NCBI RefSeq assembly: GCF_014203095.1
Contig: NZ_JACHIG010000004.1
Location: forward strand, 62,001 to 126,000
Origin: Prosthecobacter vanneervenii
GTDB taxonomy: Bacteria > Verrucomicrobiota > Verrucomicrobiia > Verrucomicrobiales > Verrucomicrobiaceae
DNA length: 64,000 nt
Direction: 5' to 3'
The translations under genes and the position numbers were made by a program. The notes beneath the pieces are model-generated. The model did no database searches and was not told the origin of the DNA. It saw nothing but the letters and a program-made list of their open reading frames with translations. Positions 33,937-42,402 of this stretch are shown here, piece by piece. The number at the start of each line of letters is the position of its first letter. Position 1 is the stretch's first letter.

Positions 33937-34623
33937 CTACCAGGGAATCACCGCCCGATCCTTGATGAACTTCCCGCGCAGATCGTGCGGTGCCTCCAGC
34001 GCCAGCCAGGTCAGCGTGTCAGCTCCCTCCTCGGGGCTGCGTGGCGCGTCGCTGCCGCCCATTTCCGTGCGGCACCATCCGGGGCACATGCTGTTCACCA
34101 TCACCTGCGGCAGTGCGGCGGTGAGCTGCTGCGTGAGCATGTTCAGCGCGGTCTTGCTGATGCAGTAAGCCGGCGCCCAGGCCTGTGGCTCTCCATCCAG
34201 CTGCCCAGCCCCGCTGGAGACGTTGATGATGCGCGGTGCGCTCGACTTGGCGAGCAGCGGCGAAAAAGCCTGGCTCACGCGCAGCGTGCCCACCACGTTC
34301 GTGTCCAATGTCTCCAGCAGCACCTCGGGTTTGAGGTCGAGCAGGCTTTGATAGTGGTCCAGCAGGATGGCCGAGTTGTTTGCCAGCACGTCCAGACGGC
34401 CAAACTGTCTGCCGATTTCCCCCACCGCCGCCTCCACGCTGGCGGCGTCCGTGATATCCAGCGCTACGCCCGTCGCTCCTCCGCCAATTTTTTCAGCAGC
34501 CGCCATGGCACGCACACCATCACGACTGCCGATGATGACCTGCGCACCGCGCGCGGCCAGTTGCTTCGCTGCTGCAAGGCCAATGCCACGCGTGGCTCCG
34601 GTGATGAGGATGATGGGCTTCAT
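33937..34623 (-). CDS. Short-chain dehydrogenase/reductase (carbonyl-reductase-like)
   Basis: 228 residues from ATG 34623. Rossmann cofactor motif TGATRGIG at the N-terminus, LANNSA (the NNAG-type motif), catalytic Ser in INVSSGAG and Tyr/Lys in YCISK, followed by CPGWCRTEMGG. A conserved Arg after the second strand (GSRDG) suggests NADP(H). The expected role is reduction or oxidation of a small carbonyl or alcohol in the cytoplasm. Last gene of the DsrE-PPOX-NTF2-SDR operon divergent from a LysR regulator. Confidence 0.9.
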   Translation of the reverse strand: MKPIILITGATRGIGLAAAKQLAARGAQVIIGSRDGVRAMAAAEKIGGGATGVALDITDAASVEAAVGEIGRQFGRLDVLANNSAILLDHYQSLLDLKPEVLLETLDTNVVGTLRVSQAFSPLLAKSSAPRIINVSSGAGQLDGEPQAWAPAYCISKTALNMLTQQLTAALPQVMVNSMCPGWCRTEMGGSDAPRSPEEGADTLTWLALEAPHDLRGKFIKDRAVIPW

Positions 34624-34647
34624 GAGATGAACCAAGGCAGCGCGGCT

Positions 34648-35073
34648 TCAAACGCGTTCCCAGCGGAACTTACGCTCCTCTTCACGGATCGGTTGATCAT
34701 TGATGCTCGCATAGCGTCTGGCCATGTAGCCGTTTTCATCAAACTCCCAGTTTTCATTCCCATGACTGCGCCACCACTGGCCGGAATCATCATGCCACTC
34801 GTACTCAAAGCGCACGGCGATCCGGTTTCCCGTGAAGGCCCAGAGCGTTTTCTTGAGCCGGTAGTCATGCTCCTTGGCCCACTTCTTTTTCAGAAATTCC
34901 ACCACTTCAGTGCGGCCGTTGAGAAACACATCGCGGTTGCGCCACTCGGTGTCCGGTGTGTAGGCCAGCGAGACACGCTCGGGGTCGCGGCTGTTCCAGG
35001 CGTCTTCGGCGGCCTGTACTTTTTTGATTGCAGATTCTTCAGTGAAAGGTGGCAGGGGTGGGCGGGGGTTCAT
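34648..35073 (-). CDS. NTF2-like protein (DUF1348 family)
   Basis: 141 residues. The cone-shaped NTF2-like fold is indicated by [73 protein letters not shown] and the PIREEERKF tail, which is the DUF1348 pattern. Function unknown; members often sit beside oxidoreductases. Its ATG overlaps the stop of the PPOX-like gene by 4 bp (ATGA), so translation is probably coupled, and the SDR gene follows after 24 bp. Confidence 0.85.
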   Translation of the reverse strand: MNPRPPLPPFTEESAIKKVQAAEDAWNSRDPERVSLAYTPDTEWRNRDVFLNGRTEVVEFLKKKWAKEHDYRLKKTLWAFTGNRIAVRFEYEWHDDSGQWWRSHGNENWEFDENGYMARRYASINDQPIREEERKFRWERV

Positions 35074-35675
35074 GGTGTTTGGAGTTTGAGCTGGGATTCG
35101 AGTTCGGCAATGCGGGCTTTCAGAGGCGCCACGGCCTCTTGCACTTCAGCGGCCGTGAAGCGCGGTGTGATGAATTTGGGGCAGTTCCAGTCGTAGGACA
35201 AAACGTCGATGACAAAGACGCGCTCCACTTTGGCTGCATGACCACCGGGCGGGGCGATCTTTTCCACCAGCTCAGGATGCTCACGCGCATCCAGCACACG
35301 GGCGTGGCCGAGAATCTTCAGCCTTTCACGCGCCGGATAGTCCATGAGGAAGAGGCTCACGCGGTCATTCTTCGCCAGACTGCCCACGCTGATCATCTGG
35401 CGGTTGCCGCCATGGTCTGCAAACATGAGCTCGTTCGGCCCCGTGACACGCAGGAAGCCTTTGGCCCCGCCCCGATGCTGCAAATACGGCCATCCGTTTT
35501 CCGTGATCGTGGCCATGTAAAACGAGTCACGCTGCGCGATGAAAGCAGCTTCTGCCACAGTCAGTGGATCGCGCTCAGGCGTGGATTCAAAGGCAGGATA
35601 GGTCCGCCCATAGTAATGACGCTCCGCCGCGAACACGGCAGGCGTGAGCACAGTATGCATGAAACGGTCGGCCAT
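35070..35675 (-). CDS. Pyridoxamine 5'-phosphate oxidase-like FMN-binding protein
   Basis: 201 residues. The split-barrel FMN fold is seen in [53 protein letters not shown] and [19 protein letters not shown]. These are typical of the PPOX group annotated as general stress or putative nitroreductase/flavin oxidoreductases. The C-terminus has a short coiled-coil (ELESQLKLQ). Cytoplasmic. Second gene of the operon, 41 bp after the DsrE-like gene and overlapping the next by 4 bp. Confidence 0.88.
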   Translation of the reverse strand: MADRFMHTVLTPAVFAAERHYYGRTYPAFESTPERDPLTVAEAAFIAQRDSFYMATITENGWPYLQHRGGAKGFLRVTGPNELMFADHGGNRQMISVGSLAKNDRVSLFLMDYPARERLKILGHARVLDAREHPELVEKIAPPGGHAAKVERVFVIDVLSYDWNCPKFITPRFTAAEVQEAVAPLKARIAELESQLKLQTP

Positions 35676-35716
35676 GGTCGGGGTGGAGCGAGGGGTTAAA
35701 AGAGGCAGGGTTTGTT

Positions 35717-36088
35717 TTAAAAGACCAGCGTCTGCCAGCCTTCGGCAAGATATCGGCGGATGCTCGCAAAACCGGGCGTCCCAGCCAGTGCGAAATCTTT
35801 GATCTCCGGCAGACCGCAGGCTTCGACTTCCTTCGTGGCGCCAAAGACAGCCGAGCAGCCGCAGGAGGCACCAGCGATGGCGTGACGCACGGCATTATAG
35901 AGACCATGGGCGGGATGCGTTGGCTTGGAAAATTCCGCAGGCCAGCGCACGCCGGTGCCGGTGAAGACGACGCTGACTTCGTCGTTCTTTTCCTGGGCTT
36001 CTGCCGCCAGCGCGAGGCCGTTGAAGGCGCGGCCGAGGGCTTCTTCGCCGTTTTGAGGATCCGAGGTGATGATGATGGCAAGTTTCAT
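35717..36088 (-). CDS. DsrE-like family protein
   Basis: 123 residues from ATG 36088 (MKLAIIITSDPQNGEEAL). The alpha/beta layout with VSVVFTGTGVRW and the Cys pair in AGASCGCSAVFGA, plus Cys110 in EVEACGL, matches the DsrE/DsrF-like superfamily, some of whose members carry sulfur as Cys persulfide. The frame extends to 36145, but that would enter the divergent promoter region. First gene of the operon, head to head with the LysR gene. Confidence 0.8.
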   Translation of the reverse strand: MKLAIIITSDPQNGEEALGRAFNGLALAAEAQEKNDEVSVVFTGTGVRWPAEFSKPTHPAHGLYNAVRHAIAGASCGCSAVFGATKEVEACGLPEIKDFALAGTPGFASIRRYLAEGWQTLVF

Positions 36089-36190
36089 GGGATGGTATGT
36101 TTGGTTTGGTTCAGCTCTTTCTGGAGCGAGTGAAGACTGCGCCATGGCTGAGCCTGCGGGTAATGCCGTCTGTCACTTGCCGTTATGCCA

Positions 36191-36202
36191 GATATGCATA
36201 TC
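36191..36202. promoter_or_regulatory. Palindromic candidate LysR-type operator
   Basis: GATATGCATATC is a perfect 12-bp palindrome 11 bp before the LysR start codon and about 100 bp from the divergent DsrE-like gene. LysR regulators commonly bind dyad sites in such divergent regions and control both directions. The site is close to the lysR-type start, which would fit autorepression. Confidence 0.45.
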
Positions 36203-36212
36203 CTCCATCATC

Positions 36213-37106
36213 ATGATGGACCGCATTAAAGCCCTGCTGACGGTGATCGAAGAAGGCAGTGTCAACCGCGCCGCCGTGCGGCTGCGCATCACCCAGCCGG
36301 CGCTGAGCCGCCAGATGCAGGCGCTGGAGCACGAGCTCGGTGGCAGGCTGCTGGAGCGCGAGACCAGCGGTGTGAAGCCCACGGGCCTTGGCCATGCCCT
36401 GGTTAAATCCATGCGCCCGCTCGTCGAAAATTACGATGCCGCGCTCGCCGATCTGCGTCGGCAGGCGCGTGGAGAGCACTCCGAGCTGCGCGTGGGGTAT
36501 CTATTCTCTGCCGCTCAGAGCATGCTCACACCAGCGCTGGCCAGGCTGCGAAAATCACACCCGCAGGTAAAGCTCAAACTGCATGACATGTCTCCCCGCG
36601 AGCAGATCGACGGGTTGCGTTCGGGCGAGCTCGATCTCGCGCTCATCGGGCAGGAGGGCATGCTGGCCGCACGGGAGTTCCACAGCGCCAGGCTCCGCTC
36701 GTTCACTGTCTGCGGGGCCGTTGCAGATGGCGATTCTCTAGCCCAGAAAAAACGCATCACTCTTAAAGAGCTGAAGGGCCGCGATTTCATCGGTGTGGAT
36801 GAAGATCAGGTGCCCGGGCGCAACCGCTGGATGACCGCCCTTTGCAAATCGGCCGGGTTCAAGCCGCGCTTCGCCATCGTCGTGGATGGCATCACCCATG
36901 TGCTTTCGCAGGTCGTTTCAGAATCCGCCGTGACTCTGCTGCCCGGCTACTTTGAAAAACTCCAGCATCCTGGGGTGACCTTCGTGCCAGTGAGTGATGA
37001 CACTGCCCGCTGGGACTGCATGGTGCTCTGGCAGAAAGGCCGGGCGTCTGCTGCTGCCCGTGCTCTGGTAGATGCGCTGAAACAGGTGGCGGCAGAAATA
37101 AAATGA
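36213..37106 (+). CDS. LysR family transcriptional regulator
   Basis: 297 residues from the first of two adjacent ATG codons (36213, 36216). N-terminal winged helix-turn-helix typical of LysR: IEEGSVNRAAVRLRITQPALSRQMQALEHELG, read in two halves. The effector domain (about 90-295) begins LRVGYLFSAAQSMLTPAL and includes DLALIGQEGML. Expected role: ligand-dependent control of the divergent DsrE-PPOX-NTF2-SDR operon and of itself. Its stop codon is the first part of a hairpin shared with the convergent hydrolase gene. Confidence 0.92.
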   Translation: MMDRIKALLTVIEEGSVNRAAVRLRITQPALSRQMQALEHELGGRLLERETSGVKPTGLGHALVKSMRPLVENYDAALADLRRQARGEHSELRVGYLFSAAQSMLTPALARLRKSHPQVKLKLHDMSPREQIDGLRSGELDLALIGQEGMLAAREFHSARLRSFTVCGAVADGDSLAQKKRITLKELKGRDFIGVDEDQVPGRNRWMTALCKSAGFKPRFAIVVDGITHVLSQVVSESAVTLLPGYFEKLQHPGVTFVPVSDDTARWDCMVLWQKGRASAAARALVDALKQVAAEIK

Positions 37107-37130
37107 GGAAGCTCCTGGGGAGCTTCCTCA
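37104..37130 (-). terminator. Terminator between convergent LysR and hydrolase genes
   Basis: A perfect 12-bp stem, TGAGGAAGCTCC (37104-37115) and GGAGCTTCCTCA (37119-37130), with a 3-nt loop. The LysR stop codon is its first three bases. On the minus strand the stem is followed by TTTTATTT, so it terminates the hydrolase gene; on the plus strand there is no T-run. Confidence 0.8.
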
Positions 37131-37181
37131 TGACGTAATCTTCTCCGTCCTGGCCTTGCGGGCAGATCAGACCGGGAGCGG

Positions 37182-38174
37182 TTACTTTTTCACGCCCATC
37201 TTTTGGCCTGCCACTTTCTCGGTGTAGAAACGGTGCATCTTCTCGGAGATGAACTCCAGGTGGTCCTCCACAGCAAAGTGCCCCGCCTCCAGCCGGTGCA
37301 TTTCGGCATTCGGCAGGTCCTTCAAGTAGGCCTCTCCGCCCTCAGGCGTGAAGAAGATGTCTGACTGCCCCCAGAAAATCAGCGTCTTCGGCTGGTTCTT
37401 GCGCAGGAACTCCTGCCACACGGGATAGAGCTCCACGTTTTTGCGGTAGTCGTAGAACAGATCCAGGTTCAGCCGCGCGGCGTTCGGCCTCTGCATGAAG
37501 GCAAAGTCTGACTCCCAGTTGTCAGGGCTGATCAGGGCCGGATTCTTTGCCCCTTGGACATACATGCCCTTGATGGCGTCATGGGTGAAAAACCCCGTCA
37601 GCGGTTTCTCCGTTTCCTCCGAGCGGTTTTTCCAGAGCGCGCCACGAAGACCATCCCATGCCGCAGTGAACCCGGACTCATAGGCGTTCGAGTTCTGCAC
37701 GATCAGCCAGTCGAGGGCCGCAGGATTGCGCACCGCGATCCTGAATCCCACCGGGCCGCCATAGTCCTGCATGAACAGCCCGTAGTGTTCGAAGCCCTTG
37801 AGCTTGAGAAAGTGCTCCACAATCTCGGAGATGCCGTCAAAGGTGTAGCTGTAGCTTGCCGGGTCAGGCATGTCGCTGAGGCCAAAGCCGGGATAGTCTG
37901 GCGAGATCACATGGAAGGCGTCAGACAATGAGCGAATCAGGTCACGGTACTGATGGGATCCTGAAGGAAATCCGTGCAGCAGCACCAGCTTGGGTTTGGC
38001 GGGGTCGCCCGCTTCACGAAAGGCGATGTTCAATCCGTCCACCTTGATGCTCCCAAAGCTGATGGGGTGCGGTTTGGCGTTCATCACCGGTTTGGCGGCA
38101 CTGGCCACGCCACCCGTGAAGGTGCATGCGGCGATTAGTGCGATGGTTGCAAGGGTTTGTCGTCGGGTGTTCAT
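37182..38174 (-). CDS. Exported alpha/beta-hydrolase, haloalkane-dehalogenase/epoxide-hydrolase-like
   Basis: 330 residues from ATG 38174. The N-terminus MNTRRQTLATIALIAACTF is a Tat-like or Sec signal. HGFPSGSHQYRDLI forms the oxyanion region, Asp137 in MQDYGGPVGF is the nucleophile, and GHFAVEDH supplies the base His. Haloalkane dehalogenases and epoxide hydrolases normally have Trp right after the nucleophile; here it is Tyr, so dehalogenase activity should not be assumed. Located outside the cytoplasm by its signal. Substrate unknown. Confidence 0.82.
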   Translation of the reverse strand: MNTRRQTLATIALIAACTFTGGVASAAKPVMNAKPHPISFGSIKVDGLNIAFREAGDPAKPKLVLLHGFPSGSHQYRDLIRSLSDAFHVISPDYPGFGLSDMPDPASYSYTFDGISEIVEHFLKLKGFEHYGLFMQDYGGPVGFRIAVRNPAALDWLIVQNSNAYESGFTAAWDGLRGALWKNRSEETEKPLTGFFTHDAIKGMYVQGAKNPALISPDNWESDFAFMQRPNAARLNLDLFYDYRKNVELYPVWQEFLRKNQPKTLIFWGQSDIFFTPEGGEAYLKDLPNAEMHRLEAGHFAVEDHLEFISEKMHRFYTEKVAGQKMGVKK

Positions 38175-38248
38175 GTTCGTATCAGGTTTTGTTTTTTTCG
38201 GGGTTTGCTCACGACGCCGGAAGCGTGGTGAAAAAATGAGGCTCTCGC

Positions 38249-38692
38249 CTAGGCCTCGCCGCCAAAGCTCACGTGGTCGTCCAGGTCGAGGTAGTCGAAG
38301 GTGCCGTGCAGGTCTTCGCGTGCGGGGTTGAGGCGCTTGATCTGCTCGGTGAACCATTCGCGCATCGCGACGTCATTGAAGGCCACCGTCTCGGTCCAGT
38401 CGGACCACTGCTCGATCTCCAGTGCGGTGCGCTTGTACGGTGCCTGCTCGTTAACCCACAGCAGCAGCTCCCAGTCTCCAGCGCCGGTTTTCACCTGCGC
38501 CAGCAACGCCTCCGGCTCGATGCCGGTGAAGCTGAAAAAGCGTTGGTCGTTCAGGCTGTCATAGACGTATTCTCCATGGGTGCCGGCCAGCGTGGCCCGC
38601 GCTTTGTCGAGCAGGCGTGGCAGGATGGTATAACCGCCGAGGCGGACGCGGGGGCTGCGGGGAGGACGTTGGGTGAGGTTGAGTGCTTTCAT
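38249..38692 (-). CDS. DUF5069 family protein
   Basis: 147 residues from ATG 38692. The N-terminal PRSPRVRLGGYTILPRLLDK is the hallmark of DUF5069, followed by FFSFTGIEPEALLAQV and DWTETVAFNDVAMREWF. The family is widespread in Verrucomicrobiota and relatives with no known function. Cytoplasmic, acidic C-terminus (DYLDLDDHVSFGGEA). It precedes the hydrolase gene on the same strand by 74 bp. Confidence 0.85.
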   Translation of the reverse strand: MKALNLTQRPPRSPRVRLGGYTILPRLLDKARATLAGTHGEYVYDSLNDQRFFSFTGIEPEALLAQVKTGAGDWELLLWVNEQAPYKRTALEIEQWSDWTETVAFNDVAMREWFTEQIKRLNPAREDLHGTFDYLDLDDHVSFGGEA

Positions 38693-38793
38693 CACCACCA
38701 TCATCCACGCCGCCGCCGTCGGCGGGTAATGCCGCCTTGTCGTGACGGCTATGCCCATTCGGCATCGCCTTTTTCTTCTGCCCAGGCGTGGCC

Positions 38794-39678
38794 TCAGCGC
38801 AGCCTCAGCCCATGTTGCAGCCAGAAGGACTGCATGGCCGCATGCGAGCCGTTGAAGACATTGCGCTCCACCGGTCGGTCCAGATTGCCAAAGTAGAGGC
38901 TGTTACGGTTCATGCCGTGGCTGTACACCTTGGGCTGCGAACGGCCATGAGACCAGTCCACACCGCCATACTGCCACATGGCCCAGTCTGACCACACCCG
39001 GTACTGATGCAGCAGGCCATGCGGAGTTCCTGGTGCGGGATACACCGGACCCGCGCCGCCATCGTGCGAATACAAAGCCACCCAATAGGGCATGCGGCGC
39101 AGCTTTGCCTTCGTGGCTGGATCCGCGCTGCTCAGCATCTGTTTCAGGTGTGTGCTGTTTTCCAGATACGCTACTGGCACCACGCCTGTGCGGGACTCCA
39201 CGCGGTCCATGAAGCGCAGGATGTCTGACATGCGGGAGTTCGCATCAAAGTCCGCGCACAGCAGCAGCGCCGGTGCATTCCACGCACGGCCACGTGCCAG
39301 GGAGTGCGCGCGTGCGCAGAACTGATCTGCCTGCGCCACCGCATCCACATGCGTCTGCAGCCGGTAGTAAATCCCTGGCAGCATTCCATTTCGGTCCGCC
39401 GAGGCCAGGAAGTGCGCGCACTTCTCATCCAGATTTCCACCCTTACCCGCTCGTGCGATCAGCGCACTCGCCCCATTGGCCCGCAGCGCCGACACATCAT
39501 GCTCCGAGTAGCCCTGACCCGGCCGCTGCTTCTCCTTCGGATCATACGCCGAGACATTGATGACCTGCGGCATGCCCCAGGAAGACATCGGCGGCTGGCT
39601 CTCCGGCGGTCCGCCGGTGGGCGGTGTGGTGCAACTGGCGAGAGCAAGAAAAAGAGGCAGCAGCAGGGGGCGTTTCAT
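38794..39678 (-). CDS. GH25/lysozyme-like lipoprotein
   Basis: 294 residues from ATG 39678. Lipoprotein signal with LASC lipobox (MKRPLLLPLFLALASC). The barrel-like order INVSAYDP, SALIARAGKGG, LPGIYYRLQTHVDAVAQADQF, LLLCADFDAN and FMDRVESRTGVVPVAYLENS follows the GH25 (Chalaropsis-type lysozyme) layout. In GH25 the acidic pair reads D-x-E; here it reads Asp-Phe-Asp, so the general-acid position is changed. Could be a muramidase-like or a glycan-binding protein in the envelope. Its start overlaps the PhyH stop by 4 bp. Confidence 0.68.
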   Translation of the reverse strand: MKRPLLLPLFLALASCTTPPTGGPPESQPPMSSWGMPQVINVSAYDPKEKQRPGQGYSEHDVSALRANGASALIARAGKGGNLDEKCAHFLASADRNGMLPGIYYRLQTHVDAVAQADQFCARAHSLARGRAWNAPALLLCADFDANSRMSDILRFMDRVESRTGVVPVAYLENSTHLKQMLSSADPATKAKLRRMPYWVALYSHDGGAGPVYPAPGTPHGLLHQYRVWSDWAMWQYGGVDWSHGRSQPKVYSHGMNRNSLYFGNLDRPVERNVFNGSHAAMQSFWLQHGLRLR

Positions 39679-40394
39679 ACGGATGTATTCGGTTGTGGCA
39701 CCAGTGGCGGACTGACCGGCCTTTGGCAAGGAGCCTCATGCCACTCCATCGGTGGAGGCAGGTAAAAGCCGGCGAATTCCACATGCAGTACCCGGCGGCG
39801 GCTTGTACTGGTGGAACGTGACGAGGCATGAAGCAAAAGCGGCCGCATCAGCAGCACATCTCCTGCCCTGGCTTCACACAAAACCTCACAATGTGTTTCG
39901 CGGCATTGTTGGATGGACTCGGCGCTCAATCTACCCAGCCGATGCGTGCCGGGCAGCACTCTCAGCGCACCATTTTCTGCGTTGGCATCATCGAGGTGCA
40001 GACGCACTGCCAGCATCTGCTCCAGCAGCGGAACAGGCGGCTGCACATGCGGCACGCCGTCCTTCACACTCCAGGGGCCGAATCCCGGAGATTCCACCGG
40101 GGCTCGGAGCGCCAGTGTCAGATCCTGATGCCAGGCCACCAGCCAGTTGGTTTCAGGGCGTTTGTCAAAGTAGATGCCGCGTACCGGCACTGGATCGGAT
40201 GGGAGATGGGGGCGTACAAGACCGGCCAGTATGTTCTGAGCCAGGTCCGCCACCACAGGAATGTGCAGCATGCCGCGTGAGCCGGCACCGGTTGCATCCC
40301 CGAGCGCTGACCTCAGGCCATCGCAAGCGGAGTCATCGAGCACATTCGGCACGATGACATATCCATCGGCATCCAGGCTGGCGGCGAGATTCAT
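39675..40394 (-). CDS. Phytanoyl-CoA dioxygenase (PhyH) family protein
   Basis: 239 residues from ATG 40394; an in-frame TTG lies 19 codons earlier. Iron(II)/2-oxoglutarate dioxygenase features: DADGYVIVPNVLDD at the N-terminus, the HxD of the facial triad in WHQDLTLAL, the LPGTHRLG turn, and the distal His in RPLLLHASSRS, with the Arg expected to bind 2-oxoglutarate nearby. Substrate unknown; hydroxylation of a small molecule is the usual role. It overlaps the GH25-like gene by 4 bp, so the two are co-translated. Confidence 0.85.
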   Translation of the reverse strand: MNLAASLDADGYVIVPNVLDDSACDGLRSALGDATGAGSRGMLHIPVVADLAQNILAGLVRPHLPSDPVPVRGIYFDKRPETNWLVAWHQDLTLALRAPVESPGFGPWSVKDGVPHVQPPVPLLEQMLAVRLHLDDANAENGALRVLPGTHRLGRLSAESIQQCRETHCEVLCEARAGDVLLMRPLLLHASSRSTSTSRRRVLHVEFAGFYLPPPMEWHEAPCQRPVSPPLVPQPNTSV

Positions 40395-40447
40395 GTCCCG
40401 ATGGCTTGCGCGGCCACGGCGCTTTTGCAAGTCATCGAGCTGGTGAA

Positions 40448-42331
40448 TCAAAACTCCGTCCGCGTCATCTTAACGCCATTCTCCGAACGCAGCTCGATCC
40501 AGTCGAGCTCCACCGGCTGCTCCTGCATGGGCAGGTAAAGCCGCACGATGCCCAGCGGTCCAGCAGCAGGGATCTGCACGCTGATCTCCTCCCAGCCGCC
40601 TCCCTTCAGCGTAAAGAGCACGCGCTGCGCTTTGCCACCGCTGGGCACCCAGTCAAAATGGGAGGTCCCCGCCTTGGCCTTGATGCGGAATTTCGCCGTC
40701 GTCGGCCCGCTGTGCTTGCCAGCGGCGAACCCGAGAAAGCATTCAAAGCCGATGTTGGTCACACTCACGATGCCGTCCTTCACCGTGGCCTTGCAGTCGC
40801 GTGCCTTCCAGCCTTGCAGCGCGGGATCACCGTCATCTTTGGCGGGTGCCTTGGCTTTCGCCTTGGCCTGCGGCTTGCCTTCGAGCTCGGGATGATACTG
40901 CTTCGGGTCAAAGGCCGGATTCGGCACCGGTACCACCGCATGGGTGGCTTTGAGAAACGCTTCGATCAGCGCGTCCAGCTCCTGCACGAGTTCCGGCTTC
41001 TGTGAGGCGAGGTTGTTCTGCTCACCGGGATCATCGTGCAGATTGAAAAGCAGGTATCGGTGCGCGCCTTTCTCGCCGCCGTGGAAGAGCCGGATGAGCT
41101 TCCAGTCGCCACGATGCACGGACACTCCCGGCGGCAGCCAGGCCGGCACATTGGGAGAGGAATGCGGGAAGTACTGGAAGATGGCCTTGCCGGGAAGATC
41201 ACCGCCTTTCAGCGCGGGCAGAAGGCTGTGGCCGTCAAAAATCTGCCCTGCCGCAGGCTGGATCGCGAAGGCTTCGAGCAGCGTGGGATAGTAGTCCTCG
41301 CTCTGGATCAGCGCATCGCTGCGTGCTCCCGCTTTGGCAAGACCCGGCCAGACGATCACGCCCGGCACATGTGTTCCGCCTTCAAACAGGCAGGCCTTAC
41401 CCCCACGCAGCGGCGCATTGCTGGTGGGCGTGGTGCCGTCCACCTTGTCATACATGTTACCGCCGTTGTCGGAAGTGAAGATGATGATCGTATTGTCAGC
41501 AATTTTGAGGCGGTCCAGTGCATCCAGCAGCGTGCCGATGGCGTCGTCCATGCTCTCCACCATCGCCGCATAAGTCGGGCTGCGCTGCGGATCTTTGGGA
41601 TTCACACGTGCGCGATGTTTCTCGATCAACGCCTTCTTCGCATCAAACGGCGCATGCACGCTGAACATCCAGTAGTTCATGTAAAACGGTCCGTCCTTGT
41701 GCTGCTCCATGAAGGCCACCGCTTCCTTGGCCATGCGGTCCTCGATGTGCTGGTCCGGCACATCCGGATCCGAGTCAAAGTCCGCGAACTTCCACGGCGC
41801 CACGTAGCTGCCCGCCGGTCCCGGCCCAGGATGGTGCGGCACATCCACATCAAAACCCTGCTGCAGCGGCGAGTACGGCTCGGGGCCCAGATGCCATTTG
41901 CCAAAGTGCCCCGTGGCATAGCCCGCATCATGCAGCGTCTCTGCCAGTGTGCGATATTCAGTTTTCAGGCGTGTCGGTGGCGTGGGCTGGATCGCCTTTT
42001 GGTCCGCTGCCGATTTCTTGGGCAGCGTCGCTTCCAGCACCACCTGTGGCATGTGGCAGTTCGGCACGGTGATGCCCGTGCGCGCCGGGCTCAATCCCGT
42101 GAGAATGGCCGAGCGCGTGGGCGAGCACAGCGGGCTCGCCGAATACGCCCGCGTAAAGGTCATGCCACGCTGCGCCAGCCGTTCCACGTTCGGTGTCTGG
42201 TAAAACTTAGTCGTGCCATACAGCGTCGTATCACTCCAGCCAAGATCATCCGCCAGGATGAAGATGACATTCGGCTGGGCCGCGATCAAGGGCGTGGCTA
42301 TCGCGAAAAGACAGGCAAGAAGACGAAGCAT
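40448..42331 (-). CDS. Secreted sulfatase with C-terminal beta-sandwich domain
   Basis: 627 residues from ATG 42331 (signal [18 protein letters not shown]). Sulfatase domain, about 20-470: [15 protein letters not shown], activation motif CSPTR with Cys69, [14 protein letters not shown] and FTSDNGGN. A linker, [18 protein letters not shown], leads to a beta-rich domain of about 110 residues beginning [17 protein letters not shown] and ending ELDWIEL. The C-terminal domain looks like a carbohydrate-binding accessory module and resembles that of the sulfatase at 45374-47137. It follows the alpha/alpha-barrel gene by 71 bp. Confidence 0.93.
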   Translation of the reverse strand: MLRLLACLFAIATPLIAAQPNVIFILADDLGWSDTTLYGTTKFYQTPNVERLAQRGMTFTRAYSASPLCSPTRSAILTGLSPARTGITVPNCHMPQVVLEATLPKKSAADQKAIQPTPPTRLKTEYRTLAETLHDAGYATGHFGKWHLGPEPYSPLQQGFDVDVPHHPGPGPAGSYVAPWKFADFDSDPDVPDQHIEDRMAKEAVAFMEQHKDGPFYMNYWMFSVHAPFDAKKALIEKHRARVNPKDPQRSPTYAAMVESMDDAIGTLLDALDRLKIADNTIIIFTSDNGGNMYDKVDGTTPTSNAPLRGGKACLFEGGTHVPGVIVWPGLAKAGARSDALIQSEDYYPTLLEAFAIQPAAGQIFDGHSLLPALKGGDLPGKAIFQYFPHSSPNVPAWLPPGVSVHRGDWKLIRLFHGGEKGAHRYLLFNLHDDPGEQNNLASQKPELVQELDALIEAFLKATHAVVPVPNPAFDPKQYHPELEGKPQAKAKAKAPAKDDGDPALQGWKARDCKATVKDGIVSVTNIGFECFLGFAAGKHSGPTTAKFRIKAKAGTSHFDWVPSGGKAQRVLFTLKGGGWEEISVQIPAAGPLGIVRLYLPMQEQPVELDWIELRSENGVKMTRTEF

Positions 42332-42402
42332 GACAATGTGAGTGATAAAACTGTGACAGTGATTCTTCAGCAAGTGCGGGATGGCGATTCGAGTCTGGCA
42401 GT

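Noticed and set aside
37182-38174. Haloalkane dehalogenase
   Set aside because: The Trp that normally follows the nucleophile Asp and stabilises halide is Tyr, so only the fold and family are supported.
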